Shown here piece after piece: positions 11,201-24,300 of a DNA stretch of 64,000 nucleotides. Position 1 is the first letter of the stretch, and each line of letters starts with the position of its first letter. Under the pieces are notes generated by a model. It saw only the letters and a program-made list of their open reading frames with translations. It made no database searches and was not told where the DNA came from. Source of the stretch: Sipunculus nudus (Eukaryota > Annelida > Sipuncula > Golfingiida > Sipunculidae). A program made the position numbers and the translations under genes. The DNA lies in assembly GCA_026874595.1 (NCBI GenBank), contig CM049310.1, positions 18,268,058 through 18,332,057 of the forward strand, given 5' to 3'.

Positions 11201-14090
11201 TATAGAAAATAAGAAAGTAGAAGGAACCATTTTGAGATCAAAATTAAGATGGTTTGAGCAAGGTGAAAAAAGTAATAAATATTTCTTAAATCTGGAAAAA
11301 AGGAACTTTAAAAATAAAACTGTCAAGAAATTAATACTAAATAATGGAAAGGTTATTGAAAATAACAAACAAATTCTGAGCTTGATTGCAAACTTTTACG
11401 AAACCTTGTATTCCTCCACAATGCAAAAACATCAGTATTGTACATTAAAACATCTACAAATTAATAATATTCCCACTTTAAATGTTGAAGAGCAAAATCT
11501 ATGTGAAGGAAAATTAAGTGCAGAAGAATGTCTTACAGCTTTAATGTCCATGAAAACAAATAAAAGTCCAGGGAATGACGGAATATGTTCTGAATTTTAT
11601 TAACATTTTTGGCCGATTTTTGGGAAGTATATGGTTGACTCTTTGAATTATTCGCATGAAGTAGGGGAATTATCCTCATCACAAAAACAAGCAGTAATAA
11701 TATTAATTGATAAAAATAAAGAAAGTACAAAATTGGAGGCCAATTTCACTATTAAATGTAGATTATAAGATTGGATCAAAAGCACTCTCTCTTAGACTAC
11801 AAAAAGTAATTCCAAAACTAATTAATTCAAATCAGGCTGGCTATGTAAAAGGAAGAGATTATTTTTAGCAGCATCAGACTCATCACAGAAATAATGAATT
11901 ATACCAAAAAATACAACATAGACGGCTTGATTTTAGCTTTAGATTTTGAAAAAGCATTCGACTCATTGGAATGGCCTTTCTTATTTCAAGTACTAATAAG
12001 ATTTGAATTTGGGCCATCATTTATTAGTTGGATCAATATATTGTAAAATAATATAAAGAGCTGCGTTATAAATGATGGAACGACATCCCATTACTTCCCC
12101 ATTGGCAGAGGTGTAAGACAGGGGGATCCATTGTCTCCATATCTGTTTATCCTATGTATTGAAATATTAGCTATCCATGTCAGAAATAATGATAACATAA
12201 AAGGAGTTAATATTTTTTTTATGAAATTAAATTACTTCTTTTTGCAGATGATATGACAGCAGTGCTGTCAAATATTGACTCTGCAAATAAACTAATAAAA
12301 GAAGTCATACAATTTAAAAACATATCAGGATTAATACTTAACATGGAAAAATCAGAAGCAATGTGGATCGGATCTAAAGTAAATCAATTAGAGAAACCAA
12401 TAAAAATAAAATGGTCAAAGGAACATATTAAGATACTAGGTATACACTTTTCATATGATAAAGAAAAGGCTGCCCATTTAAATTTTGAAGATAAAATAAA
12501 AAAGGTGAAGCTAGCAGCCCAAATCTGGAAAACAAGGAACTTAACAATGTTGGGAAAAATCCAGATTATTAGATCATACTTGATCTCATCTTTTCAGTAT
12601 GTCTTTAAATGTACAAATATACCTTTAAAATATATTAAAAGAGATTAATAAATCAATATTCTCCTTTTTGTGGAACCCACAGAGGGAAAAATTGAGACGA
12701 GACCTATTAGTTGAACCAGTATCATGCGGGGGTTTGAATGTATCACATATAGAAAGTATAGCACGGACATGTAAAATACTATGGCTCCTTAAATGGTTCA
12801 GAAATCAAAGAAAAGAAATAATGGCTATCTGGAATAACAAACTTGTAACCAATGGAATAAATATTGATTTGTTATAACATTGTGATTACAGTGATGATTT
12901 TTTTCTCTAATTTAGATTTGGATCCATTTTTATCAGATCTGTTAAAGGACTGGAGAAAGATTAAATTTGTTAAACCTTTTATAGATCAGGTAGTATGGTT
13001 TAATAGTAATATTGGTACTGACAGTCTTATAGATTTTAGTAAAAACTTGTTTGAATGTGGATTACTCTATGTTAAAAATCTATTTGATGAAAATGGAAAA
13101 ACAATTCCTTTCAAAATATGGCAAAACAAAGGAGTAAAACAATTAGAATATATTAGATGGAGAGCAATAGTTGAAAAGGTAAAAATAAGATATAACCAAA
13201 ATAATACTGATAAATAAATAGGAGATAAGAATGTAGATCAGCTGTATATAGATGAAAAAGGAGCAAGTGTTCCGTTACTTTCATGTGATTCCAAACGGTT
13301 GTATAATGGATTTGTAGCTCTTCTAAAGGTTAATAATATACCACGAATATCAAAATATTGTAGTAATAATGATGATATTAACTGGGAAAAAAATTAGTTT
13401 GTTACCTTTTAAAATATGTCATGATACAGAATCCAAATGTTTTCAATATAAGCTCTTACAAGATATATCTGTTAATAATTATTGGTTGACGAAATGGGGT
13501 TTGAGAGATAGTAATTTGTGTACTTTTTGTAAAAATTATATTGAAACAGTTGAACATCTTTATTGGTCATGTGAAAAAGTACAAGATAATTGGAAACATG
13601 CGTGTACAATAGTAGATTCAAGGTGTTCTGAGAATTTATGTTTATGTAAAAATGGTTTTCTTCTAGGTAATCCTACTTTTACTGATACTAAAAACTTATT
13701 CATTATATTGTGTAAATATTATATCTATTTGAGCAGGCAAAATCAAAATCAAATGTTATTTACAGGACTGAAAAAAATATTTAGCATATGTTAAACATAT
13801 TGAGTTTATTATTGCAAAGAAAAATAACAAACTTTGTTATTTCCATGATAGGTGGACTGGTATTAATGTATAAACTGAATGCATTGAATATTGTGAAGAG
13901 TAAAAAGACTGTGTACACATTGTCTCTATATATGAAATTTAAAATTTCATTGAATTTTATTTGACGTAATTTCTTTTCTCTTTTTTCTTTAATTAAAATT
14001 GTATATTCATTACTATTTTAGGAAGAGTGAAAACTTCCTACTGCTGGTTTTGTATATATATTTTCTTGAATAAACTCATTTAAAAAAAAA
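8240..14090 (+). mobile_element. Near full-length, decayed Tx1/L1-type LINE
   Basis: A two-ORF non-LTR retrotransposon lying just 3' of UGT-A. ORF1 (8492 to about 9340) encodes a coiled coil, then an RRM-like block (IERVHRSG, PRAVLVKF). ORF2 (from 10139) begins with an endonuclease (LNVRGL, FLQETF, GVAILI, then NHSDHNPV near 10835). RT follows: NKSPGNDGI near 11565, [17 protein letters not shown] near 11940, [14 protein letters not shown] near 12110 and FADD near 12240. A Cys/His block, CTFCKNY...HLYWSC, lies near 13530-13580. Several frameshifts and stops break both ORFs, including a lost G in the GGDMN motif near 10575. The 3' end has AATAAA (14069) and an A9 tail (14082-14090). The left edge is approximate and no target duplication was confirmed. 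Confidence 0.85.
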
Positions 14091-16640
14091 GAGAGTTAAG
14101 TATATTTAAACCAAGTGTTGATAGCGGAAAAAAATATATACACAGTTTTTGCTTCATAGTGGAAAATTACCTTTCTCAGGTGTACTCTCAGATTTGTAAC
14201 TACAATGAATGAAAAGGATCGTAATATCGCCCATGGTTGCCTTCTGCTTAACTAGTTTTCCTTGCAATTGAAACAGATCTGTGGTATCATAGTAATGATT
14301 TTGTAACTTATGACAATTAAAAACTGCTTTTAACTTTGTAATTTGAACTACACCTTACCAGGCACCAACATTAATCCAGATTAGGTCGTTCTGTATTCAG
14401 TCATAATGTTGTTGGCTTTTCCTAAATCTTTAAGTTAACTTCTCCATTCGTTATATCCGTCATTTTCTCGGGACCCTCCAACAATCACTTGTGTAAATGT
14501 TTTCCCACAGCATTGCCCATACTGGGGCCATGGTACAAGTTAATGTGTATTCTGTAAGATAAGGATATTCTCTACTTTACGACAGGGCCTCCTGGCAGAA
14601 TTTAATTGTTTATCACGACAGTTTTATAATATCTGAGAATAAATTATATACCTATCACTTGGTATCTTATTATGTTATGAGTAAGTTTGGGAAAGAAAAA
14701 TACAATCAGTTCATTTAATGTCGTTGTATACATTACAGGAATAAAGGGAGCAGATCAAGATCATGAATGGAAGTACAGATTAAGGGTGAAACAACCACAA
14801 GAGACCCAGCCTTAGGATCCATGAAATATCGGGAGCTAACCCTTTAAATGTAACACTGACTGAAGTAAATACTGGGTCTCTGGACCTATCAGCAAATTGA
14901 GATAGTTTACGATTAAAAGTTTTTAGTTTACGACTTTAATACACCGAGCACTTACTAGGTCAGGTCTCATCCCGATAGCTCCTTAATTCTCTGATAAAAT
15001 ATGTAAGTAAAATGAGGTATTATTATCTTACTCTTATATTTTAGTAAATAAAAAGTTCTTTTTTATTTACTCCACAGGGCATTTGCATTTATTGTAGATT
15101 GGTATCAAATTTAATCAAAGTGGATGCTTTGGAAATAGAACTGTCTTTGTGTCTATAGTATATCAAGTTTCACCTTAGGCCTTGATATAAATACTGTATA
15201 TGTCGCCCCCGTCCCACACTCACTATCTCTGTGTTAAAAGATGACCCTTCCTCCTTCCCCCATTTTTAATGGAATGTAAAAAACAGTTTAGGCAGGCCCT
15301 CGTACTGAACCCCTTTAATATAAATCAATAAAGTGCTCACTTTAAAATCTTAATAGATCCCCTTAAGGTAAATATCATTTAAATTTAGTACAATGTTTAG
15401 TCTGTGTTATATTTGATGAATTGTTTTTCAAGTTTTATATGTTTGATTATCAGTTAAAATATTGAGAGCGAGCCCCTTTAAGTGGGGTTATGTAAACTCA
15501 ATAGCAATATCCCTGATCGTTTTTGTCAGGTACCCGCCAAATTCTCGTTTAACACTGAATTCGAAAATTTTAAAATATGAATGACAAAAGCATAGTTGAT
15601 GGACACACAGAAAAGTCTTATTTTAATTAGCCCAATATCATTAGCTTCAAATAAAATAAAACTTAAAGAGACAGCCCATTGTAAAACGTATCATTAGACA
15701 GAACAATGGTTGAGGTTCTTTATGGTATATAATTTTTTTATATGAACGGGTAATGGCAACGATGCAGTAAACACATGAAAATTCCTCGATCGCACGGGAT
15801 TCACGAGAAATATACTGGAAATACAAAACAGGACACAATATATGAAACAGAAGAAAACCTCTGTTATATTATGCTCTGCGGTAGCGTACTATTTTAATTT
15901 ACTAAATCGCTGGTAGATGGCGGAAGCTGCTTCATGATGAAGTTCGTATTGTCCAGTCTCAAATACTATTTCATTCTGTATCAGAGATTGCACTTGGGGC
16001 AATAATACACTGTACAATAATTATGGGGGGGGGGGGGGGGGGTTCTGTTATCGAAAGAGTATAAATCACAAAACGAAAACAAAATTCTTGATCCTCTCCA
16101 TTCGTTTTGATGGCATCCTCTCAAAACCCTTCACCAGAATATGTTTCAAAATTAGTTTCATTTGCACGAGTTACAGGTTAAACTGAATGACGTCATATTC
16201 TTGGCCATGTAATAATGGTAAAAAACAGCAATCTTGAGAATTCACTCATCCGCAAAAACCGCGATAGAAATGTGACCCGACTGAAGTGAACTTTCAGAGT
16301 CGCACACTTCGTTGCAAACTCACAATTTATCCCAAATAAAGTGTGCATTTATGATTTACTGTAATTAAAATTGTTCGTACACCAATATGTGTTCATTTAA
16401 ATGTTCCTTACCCAATTAAGGCAAACATTGACTTAAACAATACAATACACAATACTTTTAAAGAAATTCTAAATTCAGAAATCTAACTTTAATTTTCACA
16501 CCCTTTAATTTTTTCATGAAAAAAAGTTTACGAAAAAAAATGAGATCTGTGGTGACACGTTAAAGCCAGCCTTGCTCCTCTTATTATACTACAGCCACAT
16601 TAACAGTAAATTCATTTTTAGCTCAGCTGACTGTAAGTCA
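14091..16640. other. Intergenic between LINE and repeat block
   Basis: AT-rich sequence with no recognised gene. It contains an 18-base poly(G) run at 16025-16042. No RNA gene was recognised. Confidence 0.5.
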
Positions 16641-17070
16641 TCTTAACTTAACTACATCTCATTAACTACATCACTGAGGGTCATGATTTTTGGCATACAT
16701 ATTGATCATCAGATGTTTCATCAGTTTCTGCAGACTTGTGGCGCCACCTGTATTTTTTAAATTTTTTATTAATTATTTTCTCTATTTTTGAGACCTTTAA
16801 AAATGTGAACATCTGTTAACAGGGCACAAATCGTAAAGACTGGACCGAGAATCTTCATTCTTGACTCAGTGAGAGACCTATGAAAAGTCTCCATGGAAAC
16901 CAGAAATAAGGTGTCTGTTACCACACTGATGGTCATGATTTGTGGCATACATATTGATCAAGAGGTGTTCCATCAGTTGCTGCAGACTGGTGGCGCCACC
17001 TGTATTTTTTCAAATTTTTACAATTTTTTTTTCTCTATTTTGGAGAACTTTAAGGATGTAGTTATCCGTC
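16640..17070 (+). repeat. Two-unit repeat with the GGCGCCACCTG motif
   Basis: Two related units of about 250 bp lie in tandem. Each has 'ggtcatgatt', 'ggcatacatattgatca', 'tgcagact', then GGCGCCACCTGTATTTTT and a T-rich stretch, then 'gggcacaaatcgta' (first unit) or a decayed equivalent. The second unit has a perfect GGTGGCGCCACC at 16989-17000. The same layout recurs at 43740-43900, so this is a dispersed family. An open frame of 141 codons crossing the second unit is judged non-coding. Confidence 0.65.
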
Positions 17071-18460
17071 AACAGGGTAGAATTTTATTTTGCAATACAT
17101 TTTGGGGGGCATCACCTCCCCCCCCCCTGTTAAACACCCATGTACATGCCCTTGCAGTGTGGTTAACAATATTTAACCTAGCCCCCCCCCCCCCTATTAT
17201 TAGCCATAGACCCTGGGCGGATTTCATAATTTTATGTGCCCGTGCGCTGGTGAGGGTAAGTATCGGCCCATCGGATATGAACGTGTCCCTCTCAAGTGAA
17301 ATATTTTTAGAATTTTAATTGAAATAAAAATTAGTGCTAAAGAACATTGGATACCAAATAGCAGGAATTATTCTCACTTCAGATATCATTAAAAAATTCT
17401 AGGAGGATGGGCGAATGCCCTCTGTGCAGCCATGGATCTGTCACAATAGTTAATTTGCAACCTTATTGCGCGATTGGCACAATTTTATTGGCCTTGTTTG
17501 ACTTTAGAAACAACAGAAAAAGATTAATATCACAATTTATTTTTAAAGTTGCTGAAAAAGAGGCGCAGACTTCAGAGCTTTATATACGTTTTATAGAAAA
17601 ACTAAATATAGTCACGTGACCTGTACTGTGTAATACGGTATGCCCTTTGAACACTCTCCACACCGAATGTCTAGGGTTGGATGCAGGATTTAAGAAAGGG
17701 GGTTCAGATCGAGAAGGACTAATGATAATACATAAAAAGGTCCCTAAGTCTTGTAAAGGTGGCCCAGGCCTTAAAAATGGTCTGAAGCCCTGAAAAATGT
17801 TGTGGCGGCTGAAAACGGGGGTGGCGTTCTATACTTCCCAGGTCTTTATATGAATATCAAGGATAAACCTCCTGCACTCATTCATTCACACGGAACGCTT
17901 TCACGCCCAAATCGAGCTATTTCGCCTGAGTAATGTAAATTTAAAAAATTAAGTACATTGAGCAGATGAAGAGTATGCTTTTTTTCAAAATCCATTTCAA
18001 ATACAACAAAGAGAAGCTATTTGTCCGTGAAACGTATTTTATATATTAATAAAGCTGTGGATATAATTTTTACCGTGACCGTATTTAAAATATAAACAGA
18101 AACTTAAGCACGCGCTTCCTTCGATAGTTACATGATACAACTGTTTCAAGAATTGTTGAAGATGTAAATGCAAGGTGATAGTGCTTGTTGTGGTCATTTA
18201 TACATTATTCAAAAGGATTACCTCGGGATTGAACCATTATCGCATGCTGACATAAGAAATGAGTCGCAAGGGATCTCGAGTCACATGTTGTTCACATTTA
18301 CTGACCATGCAAGAGGGTAAGTGACTGGGTCAATGTCAAGTCTAACCTTCCGTCTCTGAGAGGAGGGTGTATTAAAATGCACAATTGACCTTTGACCTTG
18401 CCCTATGAATAGGCCTGTCGGTGCACAGCATGTATCAGCTGGTATCGACTGGCGTATATC
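17071..18460. other. Intergenic with C-tracts and dispersed repeat
   Basis: Contains poly(C) runs at about 17118-17127 and 17182-17194. A 'ccttaaaaatggtctgaa...gcggctgaaaacggg' block near 17770-17820 resembles 38370-38430, suggesting another dispersed repeat. No gene was recognised. Confidence 0.45.
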
Positions 18461-18582
18461 AGCAACCTCCATGTGGGGGCAATATCTATTTGGACAATGC
18501 TCCTTGACACTCACAGGTAGATCTTCTGTGTGGATATCAGTCCATTTGGCCAAATAGATATTGCCCCTGCGTTGAGGTTGTG
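18461..18582. repeat. Long hairpin, about 33-bp arms
   Basis: An 18-bp perfect inverted repeat, GGGGCAATATCTATTTGG (18476-18493) and its complement (18550-18567), sits about 56 nt apart. Imperfect pairing extends outward through CAACCTC on both sides, giving arms of about 33 bp. The transcript could fold on either strand. It may be a small foldback element or an RNA hairpin precursor; the sequence alone does not decide. Confidence 0.6.
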
Positions 18583-18666
18583 CTTCTGGGTGACCGTTAT
18601 ATTGTAACCCCTACTTTCCGTAGGTTACCTGTGTTGACACGAACAGCCACAGGTGTGGTACAAATC

Positions 18667-18720
18667 TATATATACCTGAAGTGATAGAGAGGAACGTTTC
18701 GACACATATGGAGCAAGGTA
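18667..18720 (+). promoter_or_regulatory. Candidate promoter and non-coding exon 1 for UGT-B
   Basis: A TATATATACC box at about 18669 is followed some 40 bp later by a donor-like GCAAG|GTAACG. Spliced to the acceptor at 19830 it would make a short non-coding first exon and an intron of about 1.1 kb, as expected if UGT-B has a 5' UTR intron. This is inference; transcript data would be needed. Confidence 0.3.
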
Positions 18721-19448
18721 ACGTTTTATTATTCATTGCAAATAAATCCACTTCTAACATTAAACCTAAACTGACTTTCTGCTGCAAGACTCAGGTCCAA
18801 GTACTCGTTTCATTGCTATAATTAGGGCTATAATTAGATCTATGATTGTTCTTATGACTGGAATGGCAAGGGAAGGGTTATATAGGATATTATAAAAAAA
18901 TTGTATAAAATCACATTCTTGGGAAGGTGTTCCTACAATAATCGACAGTTTTGGGCAGGGCACTCCCGAAAGCGTTTCTCAAGGTGCCGCCTCTTAAATA
19001 AGGGTCACGTCACATAGGGTCAATAATCATGGACTAAGGATCTTCCTAGCTCACTGATAAGATACTGCTAACAGCAAATCGCCACACACTGCTTCTGCAT
19101 TTGTAAACACAGTCCGTACGCTGACTACCTGACAAAGGCACTTTGCCTGCTTTGTTTTCCATATCACGGTCACTTATCAGGCAAAAGAGGTCTAGGTTTC
19201 GTCTTAGATAGCATTTGATAAGCTGTAACATGCGTCACCTCATTCTTGAGACTTATGCATCATGGGTAAGGGCCGTTAGTTGTCTTAATAACGTATGACC
19301 AATTACTCCTGCCTTCTTGGTAATGTGGGCACTCCATGCCATGCTGCAAAACTAGTTCTTCGTCTTAAGAATGTTCTTAATGTTCTTTGAAATAGACATA
19401 CTTTTTTTCCTTAACAGACCTGACTGTTAAAACCTCTCTTTATTACTC

Positions 19449-19460
19449 TTTTATATATAT

Positions 19461-19494
<34 letters not shown>

Positions 19495-19510
19495 TTATAT
19501 ATCAGAAATA
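19449..19510. repeat. TA/CA microsatellite upstream of UGT-B
   Basis: Alternating TA and CA dinucleotides, including ACACACACAC and TATATATATA runs. Short open frames over it are products of the repeat. Confidence 0.85.
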
Positions 19511-19817
19511 ATATATATGCAGAGATGCAATCCCTGAGACTAAATATTGTCCCATTCCACTTGTTGAGAAAGAGAGAAAGACAGAGAGAGAATGAGAGCA
19601 AAGCACACCCGTTATTTTTATCCCAATGGTTTTCAGTTCCAAGTAACAACTTTTGCATTAATGCATTTGCTGTTCGTCATCACGAATACAACATGATCTT
19701 GATCAACACATCCTTGAATTAAACATACGACTTGATCATTACCGAAATAAATTCAGCTGAGGTGAAATTAAGTAATGCAAATATTAATATGGAAGCCTGT
19801 GCCATTGACTATTATTT

Positions 19818-19830
19818 TTGTTCTTTCCAG
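19818..19830 (+). other. 3' splice acceptor before UGT-B
   Basis: TTGTTCTTTCCAG ends at 19830, exactly 20 nt before the UGT-B ATG, the same spacing as in UGT-A. Confidence 0.7.
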
Positions 19831-19850
19831 GTTTTTGTGTTCATACAACT

Positions 19851-21377
19851 ATGTATTTGGTTACTGTAATAATTGCTGCCTTCCTGCAGCAGGCAGCTTG
19901 TTCAAAAGTTCTGCTTGTACCATTGGAACATCCCGGTCACGTGAACTTCCTCATTGTCGGAGGTCAAGCACTGGCAAATAAAGGTCACGAGGTGCACATG
20001 TTCGCCATGGAAACTTACCGGCAGAAAATTCTGAACGCGGGACTGAAGCCAATTACTTGGAAACCAAAGAAAGCCATCAGTGTGTTTGCCGAACCAGAGT
20101 TTCAGAGACTTTCTGCAAAAGTCGTGGAAGATGGCAAATCTATTGGTCATACATACAACCTCTATAGCTTCTTGATATCAAGGTTGCAATTTCAATGTGA
20201 AGAGTTTCTGTCAAATGCTGAGGTCATGCGAAATGTCGCCGAAGAACAATTCGACATCGCCTTGGTAGACGGGAACCCATTTGTGCGTTGCCTCTACACC
20301 CTCCCGTGGATGCACCACATCAAATATATCTCGGTCACTTTAGGTATAGAGCCATGGGCGGCCAGAGTACCTGCTATGCCGTCTGTTGAGCCGATACAGA
20401 TTCTCACCGTCACTAACGATATGAGTTTCTTTGAACGGGTAGCAAGCGCCCTCATACCAGTGATTTTTCCATTCTTAGTGGGGATCGTGAATGACCAAAG
20501 CATGTTATCCAAGTACGCGGGGAATAGAACCGAAAGAAGTTTCGAAGAAATATATTCAGGATCTGAAATGTTCTTTGTCAACAACGCAATTTACCTTTTA
20601 GATTACCCAAGGGTGTCTGCCCCGCATTATGTATTCCTTGGTGGAATGGGAGGGAAACCAGCAAAGCCCCTCACCCCAGAACTTGAAAAGTTTGTATCAT
20701 CATCTGATACACTAGTTGTTGTAAGTTTCGGATCAATTATGAAACTCAGCGATAAAATGTTCAGTGCATTTCTTCAAGCTTTCAAAAAACATGAAAAAGT
20801 GAACTTTGTCATGCGTTTCCAGGGAGACCCTACCGTAAAGATACCAAAGAATGTAAAGATCTTAAAATGGCTGCCACAGAATGATCTCCTTGGAAACCCA
20901 AAGACTAAACTCTTCATTACACACGGGGGAAACAACGGCCAACTCGAGGGCCTTTACCATGGCGTTCCAATGGTCGTGGCTCCGGGATTTGCAGATCAAC
21001 ATTATAACGCTCTTAGATTACTGAAACGGAAGTATGGGAAGGTCATATCCCTGTTGGACAGTCCAGAGAAAATAAGTTCGACCATTAAAGAAGTACTAGA
21101 GAACGAAATGTACAAGATGAATATTCAAAAGGCTGCTAATATATACCGCGCTCTTCCATTGGCGAACGACACCTTGGCATTCTGGGTAGATCACGTGCTA
21201 AAGTATGGAAGCGACCACATACGTTGTCCGTATTCTAACATTCCATTATATAAACTGTTCATGCTTGACGTTCTGCTTTTCTTATGCCTCATAGTCTTTG
21301 TAACATTGTCGTTGATTTACATTTGCTGTTGGAGGTTAATTTGTAGAAGGACGAAGAAGCATGTCAAGCAAGAATAA
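19851..21377 (+). CDS. UDP-glycosyltransferase (UGT-B), intact, single coding exon
   Basis: Predicted ER-membrane UGT of 508 aa, complete, and the best reference copy in the window. A signal peptide covers residues 1-18. PGHVN contains the likely catalytic His30, and DIALVD contains Asp140. NRT at 225-227 is a possible N-glycosylation site. The donor half has VSFGS (291-295), KWLPQN (339-344), THGG (357-360) and the full donor-binding DQ pair (Asp382-Gln383). The transmembrane helix spans about 472-493, and the cytosolic tail ends KKHVKQE, a basic tail near the ER-retrieval type. ATG 19851 is chosen over an upstream TTG because it gives the signal peptide and follows the acceptor. An AATAAA overlaps the stop codon (21373-21378). 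By family it should conjugate a UDP-sugar to small hydrophobic substrates; the exact sugar and substrate are unknown. Confidence 0.94.
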   Translation: MYLVTVIIAAFLQQAACSKVLLVPLEHPGHVNFLIVGGQALANKGHEVHMFAMETYRQKILNAGLKPITWKPKKAISVFAEPEFQRLSAKVVEDGKSIGHTYNLYSFLISRLQFQCEEFLSNAEVMRNVAEEQFDIALVDGNPFVRCLYTLPWMHHIKYISVTLGIEPWAARVPAMPSVEPIQILTVTNDMSFFERVASALIPVIFPFLVGIVNDQSMLSKYAGNRTERSFEEIYSGSEMFFVNNAIYLLDYPRVSAPHYVFLGGMGGKPAKPLTPELEKFVSSSDTLVVVSFGSIMKLSDKMFSAFLQAFKKHEKVNFVMRFQGDPTVKIPKNVKILKWLPQNDLLGNPKTKLFITHGGNNGQLEGLYHGVPMVVAPGFADQHYNALRLLKRKYGKVISLLDSPEKISSTIKEVLENEMYKMNIQKAANIYRALPLANDTLAFWVDHVLKYGSDHIRCPYSNIPLYKLFMLDVLLFLCLIVFVTLSLIYICCWRLICRRTKKHVKQE

Positions 21378-24300
21378 AACAGTTAACATAATATCCAACT
21401 ACTATTTTACAATATAACATGAACATGACATGTTCTAAATCATAAAAGTGCTGCATATTGTAAAATATCTTTTTTCAAATGATCTTCTATGACTGTTGTA
21501 CTTTATATCTGATACCAAATTCATTTATTCATTTCGTAAACTGCATTCATCAATAAGTAAGTTGTCGATTAGCGTTTATCTTGTACTTGTCTTCTAGCTT
21601 GTCTCCGCACAAAGAGAGACAGACAGACAGACAGACCGAGACAAAGGCTCAAAGGTTATATGATTACACGGTATATAATTTGCCGGAGTTTTTTTTAGTT
21701 TAACAGAGATCAATACTCTATTTATGAATAGGTATACTTGTGTATGATGCACATGCTTACAGCTTCGCATAGATATGTCAATGCCCGTGCCACTACACGT
21801 AGTATTGTATTTTCCTTTGTTGTACAAGCCTACAATTATTCGCATAACAGCTTTGTATTAGTATATAGGGTTTCGCTATATTGCATTTGGGAACTTTTGT
21901 GAAATAATCCCTTTATACAGACGACTTACAGCCAGGTATCTTTGGTAATCCATGGGTCCACCCCGGTACATTTTTTCCAACCCGACCCACCACTCAGCCC
22001 CATTAGATTAATAGAAGTTCAGACCTCAGAGGTTAAGACCACCTAGTGGGTCAACCTCGGCATATAATAAACACCACTGTTGACTTCTGTTTATCTAATG
22101 ACAGATCTCACTACGAAGCACTCGATTGTTTTCTGTTTTCTTTTATATTATGTTAATATTAAACAAATGTACTCGCCACATATATTTGTATGTTTGGTAT
22201 ATATCATATATTTTTCACAGGGAAAAAAGCCGCTGTTGTTTTGGAAAGTTCGTAAATTCCCTTTGACATTTTAAATTGATACCATCAATGCAGTTATCCA
22301 TAATACTATTGGTAAAATATCGGTCATTCGATGTATTAACGTAGGCCATATATAAAAATAAATTTGATTATATGCCATATAAGTAAAATCATATAACTGA
22401 TATCTCAATATTTACACAATAAGTAATTAAGGGCCCCGCACCAGGTTTATCCGGCACTGCTGCTGCATGATGAGCTCGGTCTCATCAGATTTAAATCAGG
22501 TGTTTGCCAGAAAAGTTGACCAACATTCCAGCGCGAAACTACCCTGAAAAAATATAAGTCTGCTCACATTATATCAATATAAATGGTTATTAGAAAAAAA
22601 TAAATGATTTTGTAGAGAGTGATATGTGAGGTTGCAGCAGGTGCAATCCCCCCCCCCCCCCCCTTCTCCCTTCACACATGATATACCCGCTGGCCCGCCC
22701 CGCAGTTACTATGATTCTTTTAGCCCGAACTCGCCCTGCAAAATTTTCTCTCGGCATCAGCCCCCCCCCCCCCCCCCCCCATGTTTAATGTCCGCAAACC
22801 AATTAAAATATGTCAAAGATTTTCAACATATCAACAATAGTTTTCTTCAGCACAAAAATGGATCAACCATGCTTACAAAAAAATATAAAAAAAACGTCTG
22901 ATTATTGGAATTGAATATGAATTTTAATATATGCTTTAGCAATGATTTAAAACACAGTTTAAAATATTTTTAAAGGCAAATTTGATTGCTTACAATAAGT
23001 TACATGGATTAAATATATATACATATATATCTATAGCTATTTAACATACCTTAAACGTGTTTTTCATATTTTATAAGGGAAAAAAGAAAGCCTGTTGATT
23101 TCTTTTGACTGCGTCTTCTAAATTATTAAAAATGTTAAAAATAAAAGAGTTGATTCAAAACCAGACCCAAGAACGCAGGGCCCTAATACACGCACATAAA
23201 TGTTAATGTTTACACCTTCATCAGGGAAAACCGATATTTAGGTCTAAAAGATTATGCTGTGCTCCGATGGATAGCCGATTCATACAAGCTTTATCATTTT
23301 ATATTATATTACAAAAACAAATTGCTGAAATTATTGAAGGCGGAGGGAGCCTCGAGTACCTCGAACGTTATTTTGTATTGTTGTTGTATCCCCGTGTAAT
23401 CTGATTCGCTAGTATAAATCAGAGTGATGAATGAAAATGAAGTATATAATGGGGTTCAATGATGATTCGCAAGATATAAAATGCTCAAGTGGAAATTTTC
23501 TGTACGCGATCCCGATCTATACATCTTTTCCCAATTATATATGTCAATATATTTGTTTGCAAAAACTACAATGTATAGGCCGCGGCCACCTGCAATGCAG
23601 AATTGTATGCGGGGTGATCACGACCCACGTTTGTAGAACTAGATATGAGTGCTAAAATTGCTTTATCATCGCAACAAACTGGTCAAAACCGTGCATCGTG
23701 TAGCAAGATGTACAAATTAATTCACATTCTGTACATACGTCATAACCAGATGAGAACGGTTTCATAAATCATAAAAGCTGGATTATATTTTATTGTTGCC
23801 ACTCAAATGATTTGGCGATTGATATTACCGCTCGGGTCTGAGACTACACACTGTGTACATATTGCTAAACCGCTGTGCTGTGCCTGGCGTGGCGTCACCA
23901 TTTATTCACCTTAGCGGCTTCTTTGTTGTCACTGCATGTTGCATATAAATCATAAACGACACGATTCATGTCTCAAGGTAAGATCTAAAAAGTATTGGTA
24001 AAATATTGAAAACGGTAACTTTAAATAAATTCAACTATAAATACCGTTCAATTTGTCTCGTTTTTCTCATGACAAAGAAAGATTATAAATGATGCACTCC
24101 CCCCCCCCCCCTTATATACAATTTCCAGATTTCAGTAATATGCTCCTGGACAGTGTGAATATTATCAGTATTGGCCAAATTAATACACTTTATTTTATAG
24201 ATTGTACACGCGTACCTGTACCTGTCCAAAACGATGCGCAAATATGATATTTCATTAGTTTATCATCCAATTTTCAATAAATTTAACATCCTGCATGGGA

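Noticed and set aside
21373-21378. AATAAA overlapping the UGT-B stop as the poly(A) signal
   Set aside because: Use of it would leave almost no 3' UTR; the real signal was not identified.
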